From Lewinellaceae bacterium (lineage in GTDB: Bacteria > Bacteroidota > Bacteroidia > Chitinophagales > Saprospiraceae): 64,000 bases of DNA. The stretch's first letter is position 1. Each line of letters opens with the position of its first letter. The stretch covers positions 1,488,001 through 1,552,000 of the forward strand of contig JACJYD010000001.1 of assembly GCA_020636275.1 (NCBI GenBank), in the 5' to 3' direction. The position numbers and the translations under genes are program-made. Below, one piece after another: positions 1 through 7,796 of the stretch. The notes beneath the pieces were generated by a model. That model worked only from the letters and a program-made list of their open reading frames with translations, searched no databases and had not been told where the DNA came from.

Positions 1-1323
1 GCTATTCTGATTCAATTGGCACTGGGAGCATTCTACTCCTGGTCTGTTTTCACCAAAATTCTCACCGATCCCGAAGGGATCTATCGGTTTTCCGCTACGC
101 AAACAGCGTGGATTTTCTCTGCAGGCTTGGCTACCTTCGCTATCGTGATGGTGTTGGCAGGCCGCTGGCAAGTACGTACGGGGCCTCGTCCTCTGTCGAT
201 CCTGGGCGGTTTGTTGCTGGGGCTGGGCTATGTGTTGGGGGGCTTTTTCGGGAGCTCGTTCTGGCCACAGTTCTTCTTCGTCGGCGTGCTGGCGGGCGCC
301 GGAGTGGGCTTGGCATACGTAGTTCCCATCGCGGTAGGGGTGAAGTGGTTTCCCGACAAGAAAGGCATGATCACCGGTTTGGCGGTTGCCGGCTTCGGCT
401 TTGGCGCCACGATTTGGGTCAAGCTGGCCGGCGCCTGGTTCGGCGGATTGCTGAACACCTTGCATGTTTTCAATTTGCCGAACGTGCAGAGCGTATTCTT
501 CGTGTATGGCCTCATTTTCGCCTCCTTGGTATTGCTGGGCAGCATCGTCATGGTCAACCCGCCCGAAGGGTATAAACCGCGTGGCTGGGAACCCGCCAAA
601 GCGGTGGGCGCCCAGATCAACGGCGGCATTGGCTTTACCCCGAATCAAATGTTGCGCACACCTCAGTTCTATGCCATTTGGAGCGTATTTGCCTTTTCCG
701 CTATCGCGGGGCTGATGGTTATCTACTGCATCCAACTCTTCGGCATGGACACCCTGGAATACCGGGGCGTGGAAAATGCCGTCGTCATCACCGGCACCGC
801 CATGGCCTGGTATGCTATCTTCAATGGCCTGGGGCGTATCCTCTGGGGCATGATCTCCGACCGGATCGGACGCAAGGCCGCCATTATCACTATGTCGATC
901 TTCCAGGGGGTGGTCATGTTGTTGTTGTACCACGGATTCATCACCTTCGGTCTGGCTACCGGCCTCATTATCGGCGCTTCCCTGGTCGGCTTTAATTATG
1001 GCGGTATCTTCGCTTTGTTCCCCGCCATCACCGCCGACTTTTTCGGCAACAAGCAGGTGGGCCACAATTACGGATGGGTATTTACTTCCTACGGCGTGGC
1101 CGGGATCACCGGTCCGCTCCTCGCCGGTTTGTTCAAGGATGCCGCAGCGGGCAGCGCCACTCCGATGGCCTGGATGACGCCCTTCATCATCGCCGGCGTG
1201 GCTTGTATGGTCGGCGCCCTCATCATGGCCTTTACCCGGGCCCCGAAAGCCAACCTGGTTGCGGAAGAAAAAAATGAAGAAAAACCCAAGCCCAAGCCGG
1301 AATTGGTGCTGGAAGAAGCGTGA
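1..1323 (+). CDS. MFS transporter, oxalate/formate antiporter (OFA)-like, 5' end missing
   Basis: The reading frame is open from the first base, so the N-terminus lies outside the window; the TTG at 16 is probably an internal codon. The product is a polytopic inner-membrane protein of the major facilitator superfamily. GAFYSWSVF near the visible start is typical of the first helix of OFA-family carriers, and SDRIGRKAA (about residue 280) is the usual MFS loop motif. The C-terminus ends in a short charged tail rich in Lys, Glu and Pro. OFA members exchange small carboxylates such as oxalate, formate or lactate; the substrate here cannot be read from sequence. It converges on the minus-strand operon that ends at 1390, with an inverted repeat between them. 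Confidence 0.85.
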   Translation, partial: AILIQLALGAFYSWSVFTKILTDPEGIYRFSATQTAWIFSAGLATFAIVMVLAGRWQVRTGPRPLSILGGLLLGLGYVLGGFFGSSFWPQFFFVGVLAGAGVGLAYVVPIAVGVKWFPDKKGMITGLAVAGFGFGATIWVKLAGAWFGGLLNTLHVFNLPNVQSVFFVYGLIFASLVLLGSIVMVNPPEGYKPRGWEPAKAVGAQINGGIGFTPNQMLRTPQFYAIWSVFAFSAIAGLMVIYCIQLFGMDTLEYRGVENAVVITGTAMAWYAIFNGLGRILWGMISDRIGRKAAIITMSIFQGVVMLLLYHGFITFGLATGLIIGASLVGFNYGGIFALFPAITADFFGNKQVGHNYGWVFTSYGVAGITGPLLAGLFKDAAAGSATPMAWMTPFIIAGVACMVGALIMAFTRAPKANLVAEEKNEEKPKPKPELVLEEA

Positions 1324-1334
1324 GGAAGCTGAAA

Positions 1335-1391
1335 GAGTTGAAAAGTTGAAGAGTTGAAGAGTGAGCTTTTCAACTCTTCAACTTATCAACT
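1335..1391. terminator. Long inverted repeat built from GTTGAAGA-type units, probable bidirectional terminator
   Basis: Sixteen-base arms at 1343-1358 and 1369-1384 are exact complements (AAGTTGAAGAGTTGAA and its reverse), with a 10-base loop and partial pairing beyond. The arms are themselves short direct repeats of GTTGAAGA/GTTGAAAA. It sits between the convergent MFS gene and the DUF5916 gene and overlaps the stop codon of the latter. A terminator role is inferred from position; there is no long T tract. Confidence 0.6.
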
Positions 1392-3597
1392 ACAAAACAA
1401 AGGTGTACGTATACTTCACCACTACCGTATGCCCCTGGCTTCCAGGCAGCATAGGAATTTCCCTTTCCCGGTCGGAATTGAGGTCCTCGTTAAACACGAT
1501 ATACAGGTCATTTCCTTCTTTCGGGTTGTAGCGCAGGCGAAAATTGCCGGCCCAGATATGCGCGGCGCTGTTGTATTGGACGAATCCGCTGACCGATAAC
1601 CGGGTGTTGAACATCAGCAGGGCCCGGATGCGGGCGATCTGAACGGTTTCCGTGCCGGAATTTCCCATATCCAGATAATTGAATTGATAGAAGCCACTTA
1701 GGGTCAGACTGGAAGAGACGTTCCAGGAGGGAGTCAACCCGCAGGTGAAGCGCTTGCCTCCAAAAAATTGGCCGCCCGACAGGAAGGATTCCAGGTACCA
1801 GAGGCCCGAATTGGGGGTCACGCCCCATATTTCGGCCTCCAGGTAGCGGTAATCATCGGCCGGGATCTCGATATCGCCGATCTCAAACGGCTCGAATACC
1901 CGCTCCTGCCGGAAGGTGAGCCCTCCGCCAAAGGCGTGCCCGCTCTTGTATTCAAACTCAGAGAACAGGCTGTTGCGGGTGGATTCCCGTTTTTGATGGA
2001 GGAGGTTGTAATAATAATTGTTGAGAAAACTGACCTGACCCCGCAGCAGCCGGGCTTCTTCCTTCAAATTCCACCCGTACTTCAGGTCGTACCAGCTTTC
2101 CACAAAATCTTCCCGTCCTTCAAACCCCAGGCCGGGGTTATAATCCACCCCGTGGTAGCCGATGGAAAAGTTATAGGATAACCCCTGGACCCTTACGTTT
2201 TCCCAATTGATCTGGAAGCGGGACTGGGTGGGACTGAAAACGCGGTTCCTGGATCCATTTTCAAAGGATTGGGCATACCGGACCTTGAGAAAATCGTTGG
2301 TCATGACCCGGAAGATGCCGTCAAGCCCCGCTACTGTATTGAAATTTCCCTGGAAATCGGTCCGGTTGGTCAGGATCCCTCCAATGTAGGAATAGGGATT
2401 GATGATGCGGCGGCGAAGGCGCAATACCCCCATGTTTTCCGAATTCATTCCATAGGCGGCGGCTGTTTGCATATCGATGAATCCCAGGTCGTAATTTCCC
2501 AATCTCCCGATCAGGCGTGCGCCTCCGTAAATTCGGACCGGGTCGCCGTCCTCGTTCAGGCCGATTCGGCGGCTGTAGAACAGGCGGCTTTCACTGCCCA
2601 TGCCGACATCGAATACGCTGGACCGTTCCTGGAAAAAAAGCCGTTTTTCGGGGAAATAGAGCGAAAACCGGTCGAGGTTGACCTGCTGATCGTCCACCTC
2701 CACCTGTGCAAAATCGGTATTGGCGGTCAGGTCCAGTGTCAGGTTGCTGGTCAGGTTGTATTTGAGGTCGAGACCGGGTTCCACCTTACGGTCAAAATTC
2801 CAGATATAGGCTGTTTCCTGCTCGTTCAGCTCGTGCTGCCATTGAACGCCGGCCAGTGCATAAGGGGCCAGGTAAACGGGCGAACGGGTAGTTATGCCCC
2901 TGAATTCGAGCTCCTGCGCCTGGGAGGGTTTGAAGGCGCTCCAAAAACCCCAATTGAACGGAATGGCAGGGAAGGAGATGAGTTCGTTTTTCCGGGCTAT
3001 CCACCGCCAGGAGATGATCCCCATTCGGACTGCCCCGTCTTCCTCTTCCTGAAAGCGCAGACTGGTAAAGGGGATGCGCATTTCGACAAACCAGCCCTCC
3101 GGAGTTTGTTTGACCGCGACATCCCAAAACGTATTCCAACTCTCGTTGATCGGAAATTCGCCGACCGCGTCATTGAACACGCTCATGTCGAGCCGGAGCC
3201 CAGACGGGGTAGTGAAAAAGGCCAGGGCGTTTTCCTTATCGTGGAACGAATCGATGATGATCCCCAGCCAGTCGTTGTTCAGACCCAGGTCGTCCCGCTT
3301 TTTGGAAGGAGATTGGATCTTGTCGGCTTCGCTATCCCAAAGCCGCCCACCCAGGTAGAGGTATTGATCGTTATAGACCAGCATGATCTCCGTCTCTTCG
3401 CTGGGTTGGGCCCCGACTACGGGCCGGTGCTGGGTGACAGGCAAGCGGGCTTCCGCATTCCAAAAGGGTTCGTCAAGCAAGCCATCGAGGTGGACAGTTC
3501 CTTCGATCTTTTTTGGGATGATCGGTTCCAACCCGTCAGCGGACGCCGGCCGGCTGCTCAGCAAGAGGGGCAGCAGAAAAAAAAATGGATGACGCAT
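1390..3597 (-). CDS. DUF5916-type outer-membrane protein with N-terminal CBM9-like domain
   Basis: 735 aa. A signal peptide covers about residues 1-20. Residues about 30-230 resemble the CBM9-like domain that opens DUF5916 proteins: HLDGLLDEPFWNAEA, then a strand giving MLVYNDQYLYLG. The remaining 500 residues alternate hydrophobic and polar residues with many aromatics (for example FNWGFWSAF and LYFPEKRLFF), as expected of an outer-membrane beta-barrel, and the chain ends in a short hydrophobic strand. Members are common in Bacteroidota; their biochemical role is not established to my knowledge. It is the last gene of the operon, 28 bp after the EEP gene, whose product also starts with a VDGxxxDW segment, so the two may act on related surface substrates. 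Confidence 0.8.
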   Translation of the reverse strand: MRHPFFFLLPLLLSSRPASADGLEPIIPKKIEGTVHLDGLLDEPFWNAEARLPVTQHRPVVGAQPSEETEIMLVYNDQYLYLGGRLWDSEADKIQSPSKKRDDLGLNNDWLGIIIDSFHDKENALAFFTTPSGLRLDMSVFNDAVGEFPINESWNTFWDVAVKQTPEGWFVEMRIPFTSLRFQEEEDGAVRMGIISWRWIARKNELISFPAIPFNWGFWSAFKPSQAQELEFRGITTRSPVYLAPYALAGVQWQHELNEQETAYIWNFDRKVEPGLDLKYNLTSNLTLDLTANTDFAQVEVDDQQVNLDRFSLYFPEKRLFFQERSSVFDVGMGSESRLFYSRRIGLNEDGDPVRIYGGARLIGRLGNYDLGFIDMQTAAAYGMNSENMGVLRLRRRIINPYSYIGGILTNRTDFQGNFNTVAGLDGIFRVMTNDFLKVRYAQSFENGSRNRVFSPTQSRFQINWENVRVQGLSYNFSIGYHGVDYNPGLGFEGREDFVESWYDLKYGWNLKEEARLLRGQVSFLNNYYYNLLHQKRESTRNSLFSEFEYKSGHAFGGGLTFRQERVFEPFEIGDIEIPADDYRYLEAEIWGVTPNSGLWYLESFLSGGQFFGGKRFTCGLTPSWNVSSSLTLSGFYQFNYLDMGNSGTETVQIARIRALLMFNTRLSVSGFVQYNSAAHIWAGNFRLRYNPKEGNDLYIVFNEDLNSDREREIPMLPGSQGHTVVVKYTYTFVL

Positions 3598-3625
3598 GGA
3601 GGAGTTTTCCAGAAAGATAAGCCTT

Positions 3626-5005
3626 TTATTTGGGATGGGGCAAGATCAGATCTGCCACTACCGGCATATGTTTGTAGGTGTCAGGGGCATCCTCCGGCCG
3701 GAGATCGTATCGCTTCAGCAAAGGCGCAGGCAGATCTACGGTATCGAACACGAACCGCCTTCCGACCTTCAGACAGCTGGCACTGTAGAGCACGTAATCC
3801 AGGCGGCTGGGGGAGAAACCCGCCCCTCGCCAGGTAGCCGCCGTTGGGCGCTGCAATTGCCTGGGACAGAGGTCTTCGAGCGGAGCGCCATCCCAATCGC
3901 CGGCTTGCTGGAGGGTGAGCAACTGTTCCACCGGCCCCACGAGGTTGGCATCGCCGGCAAGCACAATGGGGGTTCCTGGTTTGAGCTGGAAATTTTTCCA
4001 CAATTGCACATAGCCGGCTATCTGCTCCGCTTCGGCCTGCCGGGCACTATCGGCCCGGCAACAGGGCAGGCTCAGGACGATGAGCGCCAGTTCCCCATCA
4101 TACACCGGGCGCAGGTCGAGCAGGTAGGCGGCGCTGTTGCCCAGCGGAGCCACCTGGATGGCCTTGAAGGGGCTGAGGACCACCGTAGCTTCCTCGCCGG
4201 CTTTGTATGCATGCCAGTCGGCCGCATTTGGAAGGGCCGGACGGAAATAGTCCAGGATCTCTTCGGGGGAGCCTTCATAGGCTTCTTCCAATACCAGTAT
4301 ATCGGGACTCAGGGCCCGGTAAATGCGCGTAAAGGCATCGCGTTTGTCGGGCTGAAGATGCCGTTTGTTGACGTTGTGGGTAACCAGCCGAAGGTGGTTC
4401 GGATCGGCTTTGTCGAGCGTGGAAGTAGAAATGGGTGAGTGGGCTTCCCTTTGGGGAGAATAATAGGCATAACAGAGGATCTCCTTCGCCCGGCGATCGA
4501 AGAGCATGACACCCAGGGGGTGTTGGCCGAAGCCCAGTTTTTTGAGCCAGGGGTGGGCATCCCATGCGATACTAAGCTCGAATGAACGCCCCATGGTCGA
4601 GGGGGCGGTACACAGATCGAGGGCCTGGTATTCGATCGGCAGGCTTTCGCCATCGTGTTGGATGTATCCTTTTCGTTCGCCGAAGAAAAAGACGATCTCC
4701 GCACCTGCCAGATCTCCGGTAACGCCCTGTCCATCGATATCGAGGTACAAGGCCAGACTGTTATTTTCCTGCAGGAGGATATCCTGGTTGAGGTCGATGC
4801 GGAGAAAGAGGTAGTCTTCGTCGTCTGTCGCCCATAGGCTGGTCAGGTCGAAGGCTTTTTCCGGCCGGTCCGGCTGAAACAGGGGAGAGATGGTTTTCCA
4901 ATCCTCAAACCGCCCGTCCACCACTATGGGAACAGGCTGTGCCGACAGCGCCGGGGAAAACCAGGCGACCGGCAGGAGCAGGCAATACATCCAATGAGAT
5001 CTCAT
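3626..5005 (-). CDS. Secreted endonuclease/exonuclease/phosphatase (EEP) family protein with N-terminal CBM9-like domain
   Basis: 459 aa from the Met at 5005, which is directly followed by a signal peptide ending near ALSA; an upstream Met at 5068 would put 21 charged residues before it and overlap the preceding gene. Residues about 25-190 form a VVDGRFEDW-type domain like CBM9/DOMON folds. The C-terminal half is an EEP domain with the expected active-site pieces: VTHNVNKR, LEEAYE, LAGDANLVG, SRLDYVLYS and KHMPVVADL. EEP enzymes cleave phosphodiesters (nucleic acids, sphingomyelin, phosphoinositides) and need a divalent metal. The substrate cannot be chosen from sequence. Tight spacing to both neighbours supports co-transcription. 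Confidence 0.78.
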   Translation of the reverse strand: MRSHWMYCLLLPVAWFSPALSAQPVPIVVDGRFEDWKTISPLFQPDRPEKAFDLTSLWATDDEDYLFLRIDLNQDILLQENNSLALYLDIDGQGVTGDLAGAEIVFFFGERKGYIQHDGESLPIEYQALDLCTAPSTMGRSFELSIAWDAHPWLKKLGFGQHPLGVMLFDRRAKEILCYAYYSPQREAHSPISTSTLDKADPNHLRLVTHNVNKRHLQPDKRDAFTRIYRALSPDILVLEEAYEGSPEEILDYFRPALPNAADWHAYKAGEEATVVLSPFKAIQVAPLGNSAAYLLDLRPVYDGELALIVLSLPCCRADSARQAEAEQIAGYVQLWKNFQLKPGTPIVLAGDANLVGPVEQLLTLQQAGDWDGAPLEDLCPRQLQRPTAATWRGAGFSPSRLDYVLYSASCLKVGRRFVFDTVDLPAPLLKRYDLRPEDAPDTYKHMPVVADLILPHPK

Positions 5006-5024
5006 GTTTGGCGTTTTCCGTTCT

Positions 5025-5561
5025 TCAGAAACGAAACGTAGGAGGCGGGGGTTTTGGTATGGCTGCACGTTCTTCCGGGGAGGATGCCCGTCGGCGGCGA
5101 AGCTCGAGTTTAATGCTTTCCTCTCCTTTTCTCATGGCCCAGAAATGGTTGGCGGAGAATATGGGACGAAGCAGGAAAGAAAAGTATTTCAGGATCGGCT
5201 TGGTCGCTTCGATCCGCCAATCGTAGGTAACCTGGCACTGATCAGACTGGGGGCCGGCTTGGAAGGTCCACCGGCCGGATCCTACGAAATCGCCCCAGGC
5301 TTCCAGGGCGGATCCATTGGGGAAATGAGCTTCCGTGACGCGGAACTGCCAGCGTAAGGTATAGGGCAGCCAGCCTTTGGTGAACAGGTCGACTACTTTA
5401 CCGACGCCTCCGGGGGCGCCGGGTTCGAGTACCTTAACTTTGAGGTAAACGGACGGCCACCATTCCGCAAGATGATCCACGTCTTCGATGATGCGGTATA
5501 CTTCTTCCGGGGTACCGTCTACCAGCCAATAGGTCGTGAAGTGGTAAGAGGGGTTTGACAT
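5025..5561 (-). CDS. SRPBCC (START/Bet v1-like) family protein
   Basis: 178 aa. The START-like fold signature is visible: a first strand YHFTTYWLVDG, then the helix PEEVYRIIEDVDHLAEWWPSV that starts most SRPBCC proteins, and later strands (YDWRIEAT). These proteins bind hydrophobic ligands in a deep cavity; the ligand is unknown. I chose the ATG at 5561 because the fold begins only five residues later. A GTG at 5597 overlaps the stop codon of the ClC gene (ATGTGA) and would add 12 residues, so translational coupling from there is possible. No signal peptide is seen, so it should be cytoplasmic, unlike the two genes that follow it in the operon. Confidence 0.75.
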   Translation of the reverse strand: MSNPSYHFTTYWLVDGTPEEVYRIIEDVDHLAEWWPSVYLKVKVLEPGAPGGVGKVVDLFTKGWLPYTLRWQFRVTEAHFPNGSALEAWGDFVGSGRWTFQAGPQSDQCQVTYDWRIEATKPILKYFSFLLRPIFSANHFWAMRKGEESIKLELRRRRASSPEERAAIPKPPPPTFRF

Positions 5562-5593
5562 TGGAGTATTTGGTTTAGGGAAAATTCTTCTGA

Positions 5594-7408
5594 TCACATG
5601 CTCACGCTCCGTTCCTGCAGCAACTCCCGGTAATGCCCCAGGATAGTCGACTTGGAAATGAACCCCAGGTATTTGCCCTCCTTAACGACCGGAAGGTTCC
5701 AGGCCTGGTGCTCCTCAAACAGGGCCATCACCTTTTCCATAGGGTCGTCGTATTGCAGAATAGCCGGGGGTTGGTGGAAGAGGTCGGCAACGAGGATCTC
5801 CTCATACAGCTGGGGTTGGAACATCACTTCGCGTACGTCGTCCAGCAGGATGATACCCAAAAATTCTTCTTCATCGTCGACAACGGGAAACAGATTCCGC
5901 TTCGATTGGGCAATGATCTGGACGAATTCACCGAGCGTTTGTTTGGGATTCAGGACCGAAAAATTGCTTTCTACCAGGGGCAGCAGGCTCATATTCTGGA
6001 GAATGACCTTGTCCTTTTCGTGGGAAGGCGCCCAGATGCCTTTTGCGTAGAGAGTTCGGGTAAAAATGGATTGGGGTTCGAAGTAAAAGGTCACGAAGTA
6101 GGAAGTGGCCGAGACGATCATGAGCGGAACAAAAAGGGAATATCCACCCGTGATCTCTGCGATCAGGAAGATCCCCGTCAGCGGGGCTTTGATGACGCCG
6201 CTGAGGATCCCGGCCATGCAAACGGCAACGAAGTCGGCAACGGGCAGCTGGATAAATCCCAATTGGTTGAACGAAGCCGCCAATACAAACCCGAGGGTGC
6301 CTCCGGCGAACATGGAAGGGGCGAAGATCCCCCCGTTCCCTCCAAGGGCAATGGTGAAGGAAGTCGCAGCCGACTTGGCCAGTAAAATGACGACGGCAAA
6401 TACGATGATCACCCAGACGTTATCTTCTGCGAACCGGTAAAACAGGCTGTTTTCCAGGACATCGGAAAAATTTCCCTGAAAAAACTGGTTGATCGTTTCA
6501 TACCCTTCTCCAAAAAGCGGGGGCATGAGGAAAATGAGCAGACCCAGCGCTAAGCCGCCCGTCAGTAGTTTGACCCATGGACGCTGAATACTTTTGATCC
6601 ACCCGTCGAAAGCGGGTATGCTGCGGATGAGGTAGGTCGAATAAAACCCGCAAAAAATACCGGCGAGAATGAAGAAGGGAATGGTTTCAATCGTCCAGCC
6701 GTGGGTGGGCAGGTAAAAGAGTTGTTCGTAATAAAAATACCGGGCCACTACCGCTCCGGTCGCTGAGGAGATGAGGAGCGGAATAAACGCAGGCAGGCCA
6801 ATGTCGGTGATGAGGATCTCAAAGGCAAAGATCATTCCGGCCACCGGGCTGTTGAAGATGGCGGCAAGGCCGGCAGCCGCGCCGCAGGCCAGGAACAAGG
6901 TCTGGCGCTTCCGGCCCACCCGCAACATGCGCGCCAGATTGGACCCGATCGCAGAGCCGGTGCGTACGATGGGGGCCTCCAACCCAACAGAGCCTCCGAA
7001 CCCGACGGTCAGGGAACTGCTGATGAGGTGGGCAAAGGTTTCAAAAGAAGGCAGGTTGACCTTTTTTCGGGAAATGGCGTAGATCAATCCGGCGGAACCC
7101 ATATCGAGCGGACGTCTCAATCCATACCGCAGGTAAAGGCGCGTCAGCAAAATGCCGATGATGGGAAAAAAGACGAATCCGACCTTTCCATGGGTAGGGT
7201 CGTTGCCCTGCATCCAACCCCGCACGGTTGCCACGGAGAGTTTGAGCACCACCGCCGCCAGCCCGGCAACGATGCCAATGGCGATCGCTACCAGGATCTG
7301 GTAGTTGCGCTGGGATATCCTTGCGCTGAGCCATTTGATCCCCCTATGGATCAGGAGTCTTAAATAGCGATATGTCTTGGTCCGTTGGAATTGCATATAA
7401 AAATTCAA
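5594..7408 (-). CDS. ClC-family chloride channel or H+/Cl- antiporter with C-terminal CBS pair
   Basis: 604 aa. The membrane part (about 40-440) holds the three ClC ion-path motifs in modified form: MGSAGLIYA where GSGIP is usual, GGSVGLEAP where GREGP is usual (the gating Glu is kept), and GGNGGIFAPSMFAGG (GIFAP kept). After about residue 470 come two CBS domains (LFPVVDDEEEFLGIILLDDV and LPVVKEGKYLGFISKSTIL), which in ClC proteins often sense adenine nucleotides. The proton-pathway glutamate was not located, so channel versus exchanger cannot be decided. First gene of the operon, with a good promoter directly upstream. Confidence 0.9.
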   Translation of the reverse strand: MNFYMQFQRTKTYRYLRLLIHRGIKWLSARISQRNYQILVAIAIGIVAGLAAVVLKLSVATVRGWMQGNDPTHGKVGFVFFPIIGILLTRLYLRYGLRRPLDMGSAGLIYAISRKKVNLPSFETFAHLISSSLTVGFGGSVGLEAPIVRTGSAIGSNLARMLRVGRKRQTLFLACGAAAGLAAIFNSPVAGMIFAFEILITDIGLPAFIPLLISSATGAVVARYFYYEQLFYLPTHGWTIETIPFFILAGIFCGFYSTYLIRSIPAFDGWIKSIQRPWVKLLTGGLALGLLIFLMPPLFGEGYETINQFFQGNFSDVLENSLFYRFAEDNVWVIIVFAVVILLAKSAATSFTIALGGNGGIFAPSMFAGGTLGFVLAASFNQLGFIQLPVADFVAVCMAGILSGVIKAPLTGIFLIAEITGGYSLFVPLMIVSATSYFVTFYFEPQSIFTRTLYAKGIWAPSHEKDKVILQNMSLLPLVESNFSVLNPKQTLGEFVQIIAQSKRNLFPVVDDEEEFLGIILLDDVREVMFQPQLYEEILVADLFHQPPAILQYDDPMEKVMALFEEHQAWNLPVVKEGKYLGFISKSTILGHYRELLQERSVSM

Positions 7409-7425
7409 GTTGCGGTAAATCGCCT

Positions 7426-7458
7426 CAAATACATTTGAAACTGGTCAAGATGCACAAA
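7426..7458 (-). promoter_or_regulatory. Bacteroidota-type promoter for the ClC operon
   Basis: On the minus strand TTTG (7455-7458) is followed after 21 bp by TGTATTTG (7426-7433), one base from the -7 consensus TAnnTTTG. The ClC start codon is 18 bp downstream, which gives a very short leader. Confidence 0.55.
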
Positions 7459-7489
7459 TCGCAACTTTTTAGTAATAAAACGCTAAGGT

Positions 7490-7534
7490 AAGGGAAGTGG
7501 TGGGGCTGCGGTGCTTCCCTTGGTTATTTTTTTT
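7490..7534 (+). terminator. Hairpin plus T-tract, terminator-like, with no plus-strand gene upstream
   Basis: AAGGGAAG (7490-7497) pairs with CTTCCCTT (7514-7521) and is followed by GGTTATTTTTTTTAC. It lies in the 388-bp divergent region between the ClC gene and the SprB giant, between the two promoters. No plus-strand gene precedes it within 6 kb, so it may end a short or antisense transcript, or be fortuitous. Confidence 0.4.
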
Positions 7535-7616
7535 ACTCTGGGCCTCTCCGGATTCCTTTCCGCTCAGAAAGACTTTTTGGGAATTGGCTATTATTTGACA
7601 TTTGGACCAAATTCCG

Positions 7617-7648
7617 TTTTGAATGCATCGCTATTCCCCGTACATTTG
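7617..7648 (+). promoter_or_regulatory. Bacteroidota-type promoter for the SprB-repeat giant
   Basis: TTTTG (7617-7621), a 19-bp spacer, then TACATTTG (7641-7648): a full match to TTTG-N19-TAnnTTTG. Transcription would start near 7655, leaving a leader of about 140 nt before the ATG at 7797. Confidence 0.7.
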
Positions 7649-7796
7649 ATTGCCGTCGAGAGCGCTGTTATCTGAATCTACCGTTTTTACAAGCCATTAT
7701 TTCCATTAAGGGAGCAGGTTTGAATTCATTATTCTTGGAATTGCAATTGCCAGATCCCAAGCTGGCTGGTTTTTTGTCACCTTTAATAAATTTTCC

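Noticed and set aside
2269..3837. 522-aa plus-strand frame opposite the DUF5916 gene
   Set aside because: It lies wholly antisense to a gene with clear signal peptide and domains, and its product has no recognisable start or motif. Long antisense frames are common in this GC-rich coding DNA.
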